NCBI RefSeq assembly: GCF_000425505.1
Contig: NZ_AUDO01000013.1
Location: 48,534 to 112,533 of the forward strand
DNA length: 64,000 bases
Source: Flavobacterium frigidarium DSM 17623
GTDB taxonomy: Bacteria > Bacteroidota > Bacteroidia > Flavobacteriales > Flavobacteriaceae
Direction: 5' to 3'
Part shown: piece by piece, positions 1 to 9,121 of the stretch
Position numbering within the stretch: position 1 is the stretch's first letter
Layout: the number at the start of each line of letters is the position of its first letter
The notes under the pieces: model-generated
Databases searched by the model: none
Told to the model about the DNA's origin: nothing
Seen by the model: only the letters and a program-made list of their open reading frames with translations
Position numbers and translations under genes: made by a program

Positions 1-174
1 CACGAAATCATTAGTCCTAGAAGGAGCCACTAAATAGCATGATAAATTGCTTTCGTCTATACCTCCTTTTATGCCAAGTGGAACTACAGTGAAACTTGAT
101 TTATTTTGTTGTTGGCCTAAAGCAATAGTAACAACTAAAAATAGAGAAAGCACTAATTTTATCTTCTGCTGCAT
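1..174 (-). CDS. Cyclic-nucleotide phosphodiesterase-like protein, N-terminus only
   Basis: Partial gene that runs off the left edge of the window; 58 codons are visible. The start at 174 gives a signal peptide (charged MQQKIK, hydrophobic LVLSLFLVVTIALG, then QQQ). The mature part begins FTVVPLGIKGGIDESNLS, which resembles the opening strand of class II cAMP phosphodiesterases (metallo-beta-lactamase fold). That family would hydrolyse cyclic nucleotides, probably in the periplasm here. The metal-binding HxHxD motif lies outside the window, so the family call rests on the N-terminus alone. It is divergent from the aldehyde dehydrogenase gene. Confidence 0.55.
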   Translation of the reverse strand, partial: MQQKIKLVLSLFLVVTIALGQQQNKSSFTVVPLGIKGGIDESNLSCYLVAPSRTNDFV

Positions 175-311
175 ATTCTTGATTTTGAATTTGGTGTATC
201 AAACTGTAAAATTAAACGTAGTTTTCGAAAACAATAAAAAAACTCCGATTATTTGATGTCAAGATTATTAATTTAACTTTACAGCAAGGTATTATTTCGA
301 ATTGCAATTCT

Positions 312-339
312 TTGAATTAAATTTGAAATAGTATATTTA
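312..339 (+). promoter_or_regulatory. Possible promoter of the aldehyde dehydrogenase gene
   Basis: TTG at 312-314 and TATATTTA at 332-339 are 17 bases apart. This is close to the Bacteroidetes pattern TTG-N17-23-TAnnTTTG, but the last base of the -7 box does not match. It lies 36 bases before the start codon. In DNA this AT-rich a chance match is possible. Confidence 0.35.
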
Positions 340-375
340 CATAAAAATATAACAATTTTAACCAAAAAAGTTACA

Positions 376-1929
376 ATGATAACAATAGCAAATCAATTCG
401 GAATGAAAGAAGCTTTAACTCAATTGGGTATAAAGGAGATAAATGATGGTACATCAACAGGGTTACAAAACTTTTCTAGTGGTACTACCTTAGAAAGTTA
501 TTCTCCGGTAGATGGACAATTGATAGCAAAAGTTACCACATCAACAGCTGCAGATTACGATAAGGTGATGGAGGCAGCAACAGCAGCTTTCAAAACATTT
601 AGAACAATGCCAGCACCGCAACGTGGAGAAATTGTAAGGCAGTTTGGTGAAAAATTGCGTGAAAAGAAAGATGCATTAGGAAAACTAGTTTCTTATGAAA
701 TGGGTAAATCTTTGCAAGAAGGATATGGTGAAGTACAAGAAATGATCGATATCTGTGATTTTGCTGTAGGTTTATCACGTCAGTTGCACGGTTTGACAAT
801 GCATTCAGAAAGACCACAACATAGAATGTATGAGCAATATCACTCATTAGGCGTAGTGGGGATCATCTCTGCTTTCAATTTTCCAGTAGCAGTTTGGGCT
901 TGGAATACTGCATTAGCGTGGATTTGCGGTGATGTTTGCGTTTGGAAACCCTCTGAAAAAACACCTTTATGTGGAATTGCATGTCAAAATATAATTGCTG
1001 AAGTAATTAAAGAAAATAACTTACCTGAAGGAATTTCTTGCTTAATTAACGGAGATTACAAAGTAGGAGAGATGATGACTGCTGACAAACGCATTCCCTT
1101 AATTTCGGCTACTGGTTCTACTCGAATGGGGAAAATTGTAGCGCAAACAGTAGCGGGACGATTAGGTAAATCATTATTAGAGTTAGGTGGAAACAATGCC
1201 ATCATCGTTACTCCAGATGCTGATATTAAAATGACCGTTATTGGAGCTGTTTTTGGAGCAGTAGGAACGGCAGGCCAACGTTGTACGTCAACACGTCGTT
1301 TAATTATTCATGAAAGTATTTATGATAAGGTAAGAGATGCAATAGTTGCTGCGTACCAACAATTAAAAATAGGAAATCCATTAGATGAAAATAATCACGT
1401 AGGGCCGCTTATCGATAAAGACGCTGTTGCAATGTATAGCAAAGCACTTGAAGATGTTATAGCACAAGGCGGGAAAATTCTTGTTGAAGGTGGTGTACTT
1501 GCTGGTGAAGGTTATGAAAGTGGTTGCTATGTGCAACCCGCAATCGCAGAAGCAGATAATTCTTTCAAAATAGTACAACATGAAACGTTTGCACCTGTTC
1601 TATACTTATTAAAATATACCGGATCTGTGGAGGATGCGCTTGATATTCAAAATGGTGTTGCTCAGGGATTGTCTTCGGCAATTATGACAAACAATTTAAG
1701 AGAAGCAGAACACTTTTTATCAGTAGCTGGTTCTGATTGTGGAATTGCCAATGTTAATATTGGAACTTCTGGCGCAGAAATTGGTGGTGCCTTTGGAGGT
1801 GAAAAAGAAACAGGTGGTGGTAGAGAGTCAGGATCTGATGCTTGGAAAGTATACATGAGACGCCAGACAAATACAATCAATTATGGTAGCAGTTTACCAC
1901 TAGCACAAGGAATTAAATTTGATTTATAA
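376..1929 (+). CDS. amaB: ALDH7-family aldehyde dehydrogenase (alpha-aminoadipic semialdehyde dehydrogenase type)
   Basis: A 517-residue NAD(P)-dependent aldehyde dehydrogenase, full length for the family. The catalytic cysteine is C303 in TAGQRCTSTRR and the general base is E269 in LELGGNN. The NAD-binding stretch contains SAFNFPVAVWAW and KPSEKTP. The sequence resembles antiquitin/ALDH7, which oxidises alpha-aminoadipic semialdehyde (in equilibrium with piperideine-6-carboxylate) to 2-aminoadipate in lysine breakdown. The enzyme should be cytosolic. No other lysine-degradation gene is adjacent, so the substrate is inferred from family resemblance. A strong hairpin follows the gene. Confidence 0.88.
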   Translation: MITIANQFGMKEALTQLGIKEINDGTSTGLQNFSSGTTLESYSPVDGQLIAKVTTSTAADYDKVMEAATAAFKTFRTMPAPQRGEIVRQFGEKLREKKDALGKLVSYEMGKSLQEGYGEVQEMIDICDFAVGLSRQLHGLTMHSERPQHRMYEQYHSLGVVGIISAFNFPVAVWAWNTALAWICGDVCVWKPSEKTPLCGIACQNIIAEVIKENNLPEGISCLINGDYKVGEMMTADKRIPLISATGSTRMGKIVAQTVAGRLGKSLLELGGNNAIIVTPDADIKMTVIGAVFGAVGTAGQRCTSTRRLIIHESIYDKVRDAIVAAYQQLKIGNPLDENNHVGPLIDKDAVAMYSKALEDVIAQGGKILVEGGVLAGEGYESGCYVQPAIAEADNSFKIVQHETFAPVLYLLKYTGSVEDALDIQNGVAQGLSSAIMTNNLREAEHFLSVAGSDCGIANVNIGTSGAEIGGAFGGEKETGGGRESGSDAWKVYMRRQTNTINYGSSLPLAQGIKFDL

Positions 1930-1956
1930 ATTTATAAGCATGATAATTACAGCATA

Positions 1957-1991
1957 AAAAAAACGGCAATTTGATCAAATTGCCGTTTTTT
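1957..1991. terminator. Bidirectional intrinsic terminator
   Basis: Near-perfect hairpin: ACGGCAATTTGATCAAATTGCCGT (written as arms ACGGCAATTTG / CAAATTGCCGT) at 1963-1986, with an A-run before it and a T-run after it. It separates the convergent aldehyde dehydrogenase and barrel-protein genes and can serve both strands. Confidence 0.88.
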
Positions 1992-2021
1992 ATTTATTTA
2001 AATTTATTTTATTCGAACAAA

Positions 2022-2522
2022 TTATAAGTTGAAAGAAGCTCCAACGTTAAAAGTAAACTGATTATTTAAATCATGTCCAAAGTCAGTGTCATTAGTATCG
2101 TATTTAGCAAGTGGTACGCCAGCTTCAGCAAATAAACCAAAACCATCAGTAAAGAAATAACGGAAACCTAAATGTGCTCCAAAATTCTTTAAACCCAAAT
2201 CTAAACCAGGGTAAACATCCATATTTGGCTCTAGTTGTAATACGCTGCCTAAGTTTGCATTAAATCGAGCTTTTAAATCAAATCGATCTCCAAAAGAAGG
2301 GTTGTTACCATTGATGTCATTATCAACAGATAATAAATAATTTGTAGTTAATCCTAATGACATGTTTTCTCCAATTCCAAAATCTGAAGAGATAAATATA
2401 CCTGTTCCTCCATCTTGAGCAGAAAAACCAACTTGTCCTTTTACATCTCCTTTACCACTGAATGCTTGTGCATTAATTAAACCAACAGTGCATAGTAACA
2501 CTAATGTAAATACCTTTTTCAT
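2022..2522 (-). CDS. Small outer-membrane beta-barrel protein
   Basis: 166 residues. An in-frame ATG lies 39 bases upstream, but the start at 2522 gives a clean signal peptide (MKKVFTLVLLCTVGLINAQ) and is preferred. The mature protein is rich in alternating aromatic and polar residues (GLGENMSLGLTTNYLL-like strands) and ends NQFTFNVGASFNL, a terminal hydrophobic strand typical of outer-membrane barrels. It resembles a small porin-like family found in flavobacteria (possibly DUF6646; from memory, not searched). The function is unknown. It starts about 50 bases downstream of the phosphoesterase stop on the same strand. Confidence 0.7.
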   Translation of the reverse strand: MKKVFTLVLLCTVGLINAQAFSGKGDVKGQVGFSAQDGGTGIFISSDFGIGENMSLGLTTNYLLSVDNDINGNNPSFGDRFDLKARFNANLGSVLQLEPNMDVYPGLDLGLKNFGAHLGFRYFFTDGFGLFAEAGVPLAKYDTNDTDFGHDLNNQFTFNVGASFNL

Positions 2523-2568
2523 AATTTTTAATTTTAATAAAACCGGCACAAAACTACTCATTTATAAT

Positions 2569-3294
2569 TTAATTTCTACCCTTCTCGTCAAAATAGAGTT
2601 GGTTAAGCGGGTCACTCTGCCAGAATTCTTTACTATCAATATCCATAATGGTAAGGGGACCTTTAAATGCCGCCCCAGTATCTACGTTCCATATACATGC
2701 TTTATTAACTGGAGTTGATTCAGCAATGCGGCTAACCGGAGTGTGTCCAATATAAACTTCATTATATAATGTAAAACGCTTTGGATAAAACGGACTTTCT
2801 TTTTTAATCGCTGGGTCTAATGCAAGCGCAGTTTCCCATAAGGTGCGATCCCAGTAAAATAGTTTTGGATAAAATTCATGTTTCACACCATTCATATTTG
2901 TGAACCCTGCATGAACAAATAATCTGTTTTTATCGTCTAAATGATAATCCTGAAGTGAGAGTAAAAATTCTACGTGCAATTGTTTTGTAGTCGTATCTAC
3001 CTTTTCATAAGCGGTAACTGTGGCTTCACCTCCATGTTTGTACCACATCAAGTTATCACGACTTTCTTTTAACCAATGCAATAACAATTCATCATGATTT
3101 CCCCTGATGAAAATACAATCATTAGTAGTTTTTAAATTTATCAAATAATCAAGTACCTGCGGTGATTGGCTCCATCCATCAACGTAATCACCTAAAAAAA
3201 TTAAATTATCTTGTGGAGTAACTTTGGCTCTTTCCATAATTTGGTGAAGTGCACGCAAGCCTCCATGTATATCACCTATAACTAATGTTCTCAT
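2569..3294 (-). CDS. PPP-type metallophosphoesterase (serine/threonine phosphatase-like)
   Basis: 241 residues. It carries the three PPP signature motifs in order: GDIHGG near the N-terminus, GDYVDG, then RGNHDE. Later histidines sit in VHAGF and IGHTP. These residues hold the two-metal centre that hydrolyses phosphoesters. Bacterial relatives include protein phosphatases and diadenosine-tetraphosphate hydrolases; the substrate cannot be told from sequence. The start at 3294 (MRTLVIGDIHGG) is preferred over an ATG 15 bases upstream because it places the first motif as usual. Probably cytosolic. Confidence 0.85.
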   Translation of the reverse strand: MRTLVIGDIHGGLRALHQIMERAKVTPQDNLIFLGDYVDGWSQSPQVLDYLINLKTTNDCIFIRGNHDELLLHWLKESRDNLMWYKHGGEATVTAYEKVDTTTKQLHVEFLLSLQDYHLDDKNRLFVHAGFTNMNGVKHEFYPKLFYWDRTLWETALALDPAIKKESPFYPKRFTLYNEVYIGHTPVSRIAESTPVNKACIWNVDTGAAFKGPLTIMDIDSKEFWQSDPLNQLYFDEKGRN

Positions 3295-3815
3295 TTTATT
3301 TTGGGTCAATCGGGATTATAATTAACAGTTTGGTTGCTGTTTTTCCAATCTATAAAATTAAGGAAAAGAGTTGGGAAGGAGGTTTATTTATTTTGTTTTT
3401 TACGCTAAAACTTCATAATTCGACTATTTCTTTAATCTATATCGATTGCATTTTAAATTAGAATTCAATGACATGTAACAATTATTACTTTAAATTTTAA
3501 TTATTGGAAAAAATATCTCAAAATTTTTTTTAATAAATGAGTTATAAAATTTCAATTAAAGATTACAAATAAAAACTACAATTTACCAGTGATAACAGTA
3601 CGTCGCACTCAATATTTGAAAGCTAATAATGGTAAGAAAATAGCGAGTAATTTAACAAGTATTGAAAATCACTGAATTAGGTGATTGTTTATTATATTAA
3701 TTTTATTTAGTTTTACGGAAATATATAAAACTTTAAAAAATGAATACACTCATCGCTTTATCTCTGTTGATTATCAGAACGATATGTAGTTTTTTAAATG
3801 ATCTTGTATCTTTTT
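3295..3815. other. Intergenic stretch with no recognised gene
   Basis: About 520 bases of very AT-rich DNA between the phosphoesterase start and the end of the AlbA_2 gene. I see no ORF with family resemblance and no strong terminator. The only local symmetry is a weak inverted repeat, AATCAC / GTGATT at 3667-3686 with an 8-base loop. It must contain the phosphoesterase promoter. Confidence 0.5.
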
Positions 3816-4964
3816 TCAATCTCCATTTTTAGTATCGTATTTCATTTTTCTTAAAATGCGTAATGCCTCTTTAAATAAAAGGTAAACGGCAGGGTACGCT
3901 TTTAATAATGGTTTAGAATGAACCAACTTCTCTTTTGCTTCAGCAAATCCATTCAAGTAACAAATCATAAAAGTAGACGGAAGATTTTCTAAATCTTGAT
4001 ATTCTCTAGCCGTTAATGTATAGCTTTTCTCTAGCTTTTTTAATAAAGCAATATTTGAATTATAAATGTGAAATAGCATTTTTCTACTATATCTAGGTGG
4101 TTCAAACAACATTTCATTCTCTATTTTATAATAGCCATTCTCATAAAAATAAATTGTTTGCTTTTCTAACGGATAGTAGGTTGTTTTGTCGTTTAACCCT
4201 AATGGAACATATTCAGTAATTGTAAACGTATTTTTATCATAAGTAATAGTCACAACATCTTGTGCAGAATAAAACAATTTTACTTGTTCATTTATTAATT
4301 CGATATCGACTCTTGATAAATAAGTTTTGTGATGCACATTTTTAGGAATTCCAGCCCAGCAGATAATAAAAAGTTCTTTAAATACATGGTATTTTGGAGA
4401 CATGTCCTTATGTCTAAAATTTATAAAATCAAATACGCTGTCTAATGTATTTTGGATACTATTGCGTGCACTATTTTCAATAGATGTAACGGTGCTAAGA
4501 TTTTGATTGCTCTTTAAAACCTTGTCTGTAGTAGGGGTGGTATTCGAGCCAATTCTAATATAAACACTTTGAGAAAGGATAGTATAAATAGATTTTTTAA
4601 AGTAGGAGGTGTGCTTTTTTGGTTTTATAGTAACAAGCCCTACAACCTTATGTTTAGGTAAGTTGGGAAAGGGAACATTTTCATACTGAATTTTTGGCGG
4701 ATTTTCTAGATAGGCATTTACAAGATTTTGTATGCGACTGTCGTCAAAAAAATCGTCACCAACAATTTCGTTTTCGTGATCTTCCACACCTACGACTATA
4801 AAAGAATTATTGAAAGGATTAGAGTTAGATAAAGCGCAAATGTGCTTGAGAAATTTTGCTTTACCCTCTTTAGTATGCAGATTTAACTGTCGTTTTTTAT
4901 CATAAAAGCTATTCTCATCATTGTGAGCAAGTAAGTTCTTAATAAGTAGCCGTTTATTAATCAT
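3816..4964 (-). CDS. AlbA_2 (schlafen-type) domain protein
   Basis: 382 residues. The first ~150 residues resemble the AlbA_2 putative DNA/ATP-binding domain found in many bacterial regulators: a lysine-rich opening, ALSNSNPFNNSFIVVGVEDHENEIVG, then a DDSRIQNLVNAYLENPP segment. The rest (~150-382) matches nothing I recognise and is charged, with no signal peptide or membrane segment. AlbA_2 proteins occur as transcription regulators and in phage-defence contexts. It stands alone, with over 500 bases of non-coding DNA downstream and about 170 upstream, so its neighbours give no clue to its role. Confidence 0.7.
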   Translation of the reverse strand: MINKRLLIKNLLAHNDENSFYDKKRQLNLHTKEGKAKFLKHICALSNSNPFNNSFIVVGVEDHENEIVGDDFFDDSRIQNLVNAYLENPPKIQYENVPFPNLPKHKVVGLVTIKPKKHTSYFKKSIYTILSQSVYIRIGSNTTPTTDKVLKSNQNLSTVTSIENSARNSIQNTLDSVFDFINFRHKDMSPKYHVFKELFIICWAGIPKNVHHKTYLSRVDIELINEQVKLFYSAQDVVTITYDKNTFTITEYVPLGLNDKTTYYPLEKQTIYFYENGYYKIENEMLFEPPRYSRKMLFHIYNSNIALLKKLEKSYTLTAREYQDLENLPSTFMICYLNGFAEAKEKLVHSKPLLKAYPAVYLLFKEALRILRKMKYDTKNGD

Positions 4965-5094
4965 TGCAATTTATGATAGAAATTCATAAACATAAATATA
5001 AGCAAATCGATAGAGGTAAAGGCAGAATAAAAGGTTTTAAATGTTATCAATGAGTTATTTAAATCTCGATTTGTAATTATTAGAACATTGATAA

Positions 5095-5128
5095 TTTTTG
5101 GGTTATCGCACTAATGATAACCCAAAAA
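5095..5128 (-). terminator. Hairpin downstream of the SDR gene
   Basis: Perfect 13-base inverted repeat, TTTTTGGGTTATC / GATAACCCAAAAA, with an 8-base loop. It lies 9 bases past the stop of the minus-strand dehydrogenase gene. On that strand the stem is followed by A and T rather than a pure T-run, so it may protect the 3' end rather than act as a classic terminator. Confidence 0.5.
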
Positions 5129-5137
5129 AAAAGGTAT

Positions 5138-5890
5138 TTATGACTTGTTTACAATAGTCGACGATGCTTGTGCCGTACTCATTACTACAAGATCAGCGAT
5201 GTTTATATGATAAGGACGAGAAACAACAAAATGGATAATATCTGCGATATCTTCTGCTTGAAGAGGTGTGAAGCCTTTGTATACATTTTCAGCTTTCTCA
5301 GTGTCACCTTTAAAACGAACAGCGCTAAATTCTGTTTCTACCATTCCAGGATGAATTGCCCCTACGCGAATACCAAAGGGATTTAAATCGATTCGCATCC
5401 CTTGATTCAAGGCGTCTACTGCATGTTTTGTAGCGCAATACACGTTTCCATTAGGGTAAACCTCTTTTGCGGCAGTGGAACCAATATTAATAATGTGGCC
5501 TGATTTTCGATCTTTCATTTGCGGAATAATTGCTTTAGAAACATATAGCAATCCCTTTACGTTGATGTCAATCATAGCATCCCAATCGTCAGTATTTCCG
5601 TTTTGAATAGGGTCTAATCCATGTGCATTACCTGCGTTATTTATTAGAACGTCAATAGTTGAAAAGGCTTCTGGTAAAGAAGCAATAGCTGCAAAAACAG
5701 CTTCTTTATCTCGAACGTCAAACTGTAATGTATGAACATCTGTGTAAGCAGATAGTTCTTTTTTTAAAATATCTAGGCGTTCTTTTCTTCTTCCGCATAG
5801 AATTATTTTATAGTTATTTTGTGCTAGAATTTTTGCGGTAGCTTCACCTATTCCGCTAGTAGCGCCGGTGATAAAAGCTGTTTTAGTCAT
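5138..5890 (-). CDS. Short-chain dehydrogenase/reductase, YdfG-like
   Basis: 250-residue classical SDR with a Rossmann fold. The cofactor motif TGATSGIG is at residues 8-15, NNAG at 84-87, and the catalytic S138, Y151 and K155 are all present (YCATK). Basic residues after the second strand (CGRRKER) suggest preference for NADP(H). It resembles YdfG-type enzymes that oxidise serine, allothreonine or other 3-hydroxy acids; the true substrate is not evident. It lies just downstream of an aldo/keto reductase gene on the same strand (55-base gap), so the two are probably co-transcribed. Confidence 0.85.
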   Translation of the reverse strand: MTKTAFITGATSGIGEATAKILAQNNYKIILCGRRKERLDILKKELSAYTDVHTLQFDVRDKEAVFAAIASLPEAFSTIDVLINNAGNAHGLDPIQNGNTDDWDAMIDINVKGLLYVSKAIIPQMKDRKSGHIINIGSTAAKEVYPNGNVYCATKHAVDALNQGMRIDLNPFGIRVGAIHPGMVETEFSAVRFKGDTEKAENVYKGFTPLQAEDIADIIHFVVSRPYHINIADLVVMSTAQASSTIVNKS

Positions 5891-5945
5891 GTTGTGGTGT
5901 GATTATTTGAGAATTAAAATAAATTCGTCTTGTGAAAAAAAATGT

Positions 5946-6818
5946 TTAGGGAACTTCATTTCCCATGCTTTCGCTCCATATTGCAAACCAGTCTTCTTTA
6001 TCTAACGTTAATTCAACCGCTTTATGAAGTGATTGTATGCGGGCAATATTTACAGTACCGGCAATAGGAATAACATTTGCAGGATGTTGTAGAACCCAAG
6101 AAAGCAAAATAGTGTCTGAGCCTAAATGGTATTTAGAAACTAAATTGGCAAGGAGGTTTTTAAGACGACGTGTTTGGGGAACATCAGCTCTAAATACAGA
6201 TCCCAAGGGATTCCAAGACATGGGGCGAATGGTATGCAGTTGCATGTAATCAAAACTGCCGTCCATCATGGGTTCGAAATTTGTTGCTGAAAATTGTACT
6301 TGATTATAGTTAACTGTTGTTTTTTGTCGAATCAATTCTGTTTGACTTGTCGTAAAATTTGAAAGACCAAAATCGATTATTTTCCCTTCAGATTTTAATT
6401 GAGTAACAGCCTCTGCAATTTCGTCGGCCTGCATTAATGGGCTAGGTCTGTGTAGTAAAAAAACATCTAAATAATCAGTGTGCAAATTTTTTAATGATTG
6501 CTCTACTGACTCAATAATGTGCTTTTTCGAATAATCGTAATGCTTTATTGTATTGTTTCTGTTTTCAGAAATCATTTGGATTCCACATTTCGAAATTAAC
6601 TGGATATTTTCTCTAGCTATTTTACTCGAATGGTAGGCCTTACCAAAATCGGTTTCTGTAGTGTATGATCCGTAAATATCGGCATGATCAAAAGTTGTTA
6701 TTTTATTTTCATAACATACGTGAATCATATTCTCCATCTCCTTCTGGTTGAGGTTTTTATCCCATACACCCCAATTCATAGTACCAGCAATTATGGGAGA
6801 TAATGTTGTTTTTGTCAT
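5946..6818 (-). CDS. Aldo/keto reductase, YdhF-like
   Basis: 290 residues, a (beta/alpha)8 barrel NADPH-dependent reductase. The catalytic tetrad is visible: D44, Y49 (TTFDHADIYG), K77 (LISKCG) and the histidine in DVFLLHRPSP. The C-terminal segment SWVLQHPANVIPIAGTVN is the usual cofactor-phosphate region. It resembles E. coli YdhF, whose physiological substrate is uncertain. First gene of a probable two-gene unit with the downstream SDR; both would reduce or oxidise carbonyl compounds in the cytosol. Confidence 0.85.
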   Translation of the reverse strand: MTKTTLSPIIAGTMNWGVWDKNLNQKEMENMIHVCYENKITTFDHADIYGSYTTETDFGKAYHSSKIARENIQLISKCGIQMISENRNNTIKHYDYSKKHIIESVEQSLKNLHTDYLDVFLLHRPSPLMQADEIAEAVTQLKSEGKIIDFGLSNFTTSQTELIRQKTTVNYNQVQFSATNFEPMMDGSFDYMQLHTIRPMSWNPLGSVFRADVPQTRRLKNLLANLVSKYHLGSDTILLSWVLQHPANVIPIAGTVNIARIQSLHKAVELTLDKEDWFAIWSESMGNEVP

Positions 6819-7030
6819 GTTTTTAGTTTTTTATATGAGATGGTTTTTTTACTTTTCCAAAGTATATTTTTCAAAGTTCTTAAAAATATAAAAATAGTAT
6901 CATAATTCATGCTTAAAATTAGATTATTGCGAGAAGTTTTAACCATTTTTTAACATCTTTCCTCTAAAAAAAAATTCAATTTGCACTACCAAAAGTGGGG
7001 CATTAAAATAAAGGTAATAAATACATCAAT

Positions 7031-8035
7031 ATGGAAGAGAATACATCGACTTTAGACATTAGAGCAATCAATGAAAAAATAGAAAGAGAAAGTGCGTTTA
7101 TCGATTTACTTTCAATGGAAATGAACAAAGTGATTGTGGGTCAGAAGCATATGGTTGAGCGATTATTAATTGGTTTATTAGGTCAAGGGCATATTCTATT
7201 AGAAGGAGTTCCTGGACTGGCAAAAACATTAGCGATTAATACATTGTCTCAAGCTATTCACGGTTCCTTCAGCCGAATTCAATTTACACCAGATTTATTG
7301 CCTGCCGATGTTGTAGGAACAATGATATACAACATTAAGGCAAATGAGTTTTCGATAAAAAAAGGACCAATTTTTGCCAATTTTGTTCTTGCAGATGAGA
7401 TTAACCGTGCTCCAGCTAAGGTGCAATCAGCACTTTTAGAGGCGATGCAGGAAAAGCAAGTGACTATTGGGGATACTACTTTTAAATTAGAAAGACCATT
7501 CCTTGTACTAGCAACTCAAAACCCAGTTGAGCAAGAAGGTACTTATCAATTACCAGAAGCACAAGTTGACCGTTTTATGTTAAAAACAGTTATCGACTAC
7601 CCTAAAATGGATGAGGAGCGTTTAGTAATTCGTCAAAATTTAAAAGGAAGTTACGAGAAGGTAAATCAAGTGGTTTCTGTGGAGCAGATTTTGCGTGCTC
7701 AAGAAGCGGTTCGTGAAGTGTATATGGACGAAAAAATAGAGAAATACATCTTAGATATCATTTTTGCTACTCGTTATCCTGAGAAATATAAATTAGCGGA
7801 GTTGAAACCATTAATCAGCTTTGGATCTTCTCCGCGTGGAAGTATCAACTTAGCTGTAGCGGCAAAATGTTACGCTTTTATAAAACGTCGTGGTTATGTT
7901 ATTCCTGAGGATGTACGTGCCGTTGTTCATGATGTGTTGCGTCACAGAATAGGAATTACATATGAAGCTGAAGCAGAGAATGTAACATCTGTAGATATTA
8001 TCAATAAAATTGTAAACGAAGTAGAAGTACCTTAA
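7031..8035 (+). CDS. MoxR-family AAA+ ATPase
   Basis: 334 residues. Walker A is GVPGLAKT (59-66), Walker B and the following segment are LADEINRAPAKVQSALLEAMQE (119-140), and sensor 1 is LATQNP. The C-terminal lid contains RHRIGITYEAE. MoxR ATPases act as chaperones that insert metal or assemble complexes together with von Willebrand A proteins, which are encoded downstream here. First gene of the bat operon, preceded by 211 bases of non-coding DNA that should hold the operon promoter. Confidence 0.93.
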   Translation: MEENTSTLDIRAINEKIERESAFIDLLSMEMNKVIVGQKHMVERLLIGLLGQGHILLEGVPGLAKTLAINTLSQAIHGSFSRIQFTPDLLPADVVGTMIYNIKANEFSIKKGPIFANFVLADEINRAPAKVQSALLEAMQEKQVTIGDTTFKLERPFLVLATQNPVEQEGTYQLPEAQVDRFMLKTVIDYPKMDEERLVIRQNLKGSYEKVNQVVSVEQILRAQEAVREVYMDEKIEKYILDIIFATRYPEKYKLAELKPLISFGSSPRGSINLAVAAKCYAFIKRRGYVIPEDVRAVVHDVLRHRIGITYEAEAENVTSVDIINKIVNEVEVP

Positions 8036-8114
8036 AATTTGTTTAAGGTTTAAGGTTTCAAGTTGCTGTAGCAAAATATGAAAATCTTAAACTTTTTTAA
8101 ACTTTAAACAAATT
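8036..8114. repeat. Heptad repeats arranged as an inverted pair
   Basis: The moxR-DUF58 spacer contains GTTTAAG units (8041-8054). On the opposite strand it contains GTTTAAA, GTTTAAA and GTTTAAG units near its right end. The outer arms match over 12 of 13 bases (8036-8048 against 8102-8114). Transcribed RNA could form a long imperfect hairpin inside the operon, which might adjust mRNA stability or expression between the two genes. Confidence 0.7.
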
Positions 8115-8120
8115 AAATAA

Positions 8121-8984
8121 ATGGATACAAAAGATCTTTTAAAAAAAGTACGTAAAATAGAAATTAAGACCCGAAGATTGAGCGATCATATTTTTTCGGG
8201 AGAATACCATACGTCTTTTAAAGGGCGCGGGATGACTTTTAGTGAAGTGCGTCAATATCAATATGGAGATGATATTCGAAATATAGATTGGAATGTAACC
8301 GCGAGATACAACGAAGCCCACGTAAAAGTATTTGAAGAAGAGCGTGAATTGACCATGATGTTAATGGTTGATATTTCGGGTTCTGAAAGTTTTGGATCAA
8401 AAAATCAGTTTAAAAAAGATATCGTTACTGAAATTGCTGCAACAATGGCTTTTTCGGCTACACAGAACAACGACAAAATTGGACTCATATTATTCTCAGA
8501 TCAGATAGAATTGTATATTCCACCTAAAAAAGGACGTTCTCATGTGTTGCGTATCATTAGAGAATTAATCGAATTTGAACCTAAAAGTCGCAAGACAGAT
8601 TTAGGACAAGCGTTGAAATTTCTATCGAGCACGCAAAAGAAAAAAGCAATTGTATTTGTAATCTCTGATTTTATGTGTGAAGGATATGATCAAACATTGA
8701 AAATCGCTGCAAAAAAGCATGATATCACAGGAATACGAGTATACGATATTAGAGAACAGAGCATACCAAATATTGGAATGGTTCCTATGCGAGATGCAGA
8801 ATCTGGTGAAATTTCTTTAATCGATACAGGTTCTAAAACCGTGCGTTTTAATTATGAGAAACATTATAACGAGAGACTAAATTACTTCAAAGAAACCTTT
8901 AGTAAGTCGGGATCTGGAGTAGTAAATACACGAGTAGATGAAAGTTATGTAACAAAATTGTTGGGTTATTTTAAATCAAGATAA
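8121..8984 (+). CDS. DUF58 domain protein (von Willebrand A-like)
   Basis: 287 residues with no signal peptide. The DUF58 signature region FSEVRQYQYGDDIRNIDWN is at about residues 41-59. It is followed by a von Willebrand A-like fold with a metal-site motif MVDISGSE, and then VFVISDFM. In the family these proteins are encoded next to MoxR and are thought to be its cytosolic clients or adaptors. The position after moxR supports this. The spacer to the next gene (137 bases) contains no other gene. Confidence 0.9.
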   Translation: MDTKDLLKKVRKIEIKTRRLSDHIFSGEYHTSFKGRGMTFSEVRQYQYGDDIRNIDWNVTARYNEAHVKVFEEERELTMMLMVDISGSESFGSKNQFKKDIVTEIAATMAFSATQNNDKIGLILFSDQIELYIPPKKGRSHVLRIIRELIEFEPKSRKTDLGQALKFLSSTQKKKAIVFVISDFMCEGYDQTLKIAAKKHDITGIRVYDIREQSIPNIGMVPMRDAESGEISLIDTGSKTVRFNYEKHYNERLNYFKETFSKSGSGVVNTRVDESYVTKLLGYFKSR

Positions 8985-9121
8985 CGATGAGGACTTACAA
9001 TTTTTACAACTAAAATGAATTGGAAATAATTAAAATTTTAGAGATTTATAAAAGCACAACTGCAGAGGAAACTTATATCAGTTAGACGCTAATCAAGGAT
9101 CTAAAGTTTCATTAATTAAAT

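Noticed and set aside
47..256. Plus-strand ORF of 69 codons at the left edge
   Set aside because: It lies opposite the signal peptide and N-terminus of the minus-strand phosphodiesterase-like gene and has no family features of its own.
3667..3686. Weak inverted repeat AATCAC / GTGATT
   Set aside because: Six-base arms in AT-rich DNA without a T-run or promoter nearby are not significant.
3740..3832. 30-codon plus-strand ORF starting MNTLIALSLLIIRTIC
   Set aside because: Its end overlaps the AlbA_2 gene on the other strand and its hydrophobic content is what AT-rich DNA gives by chance.
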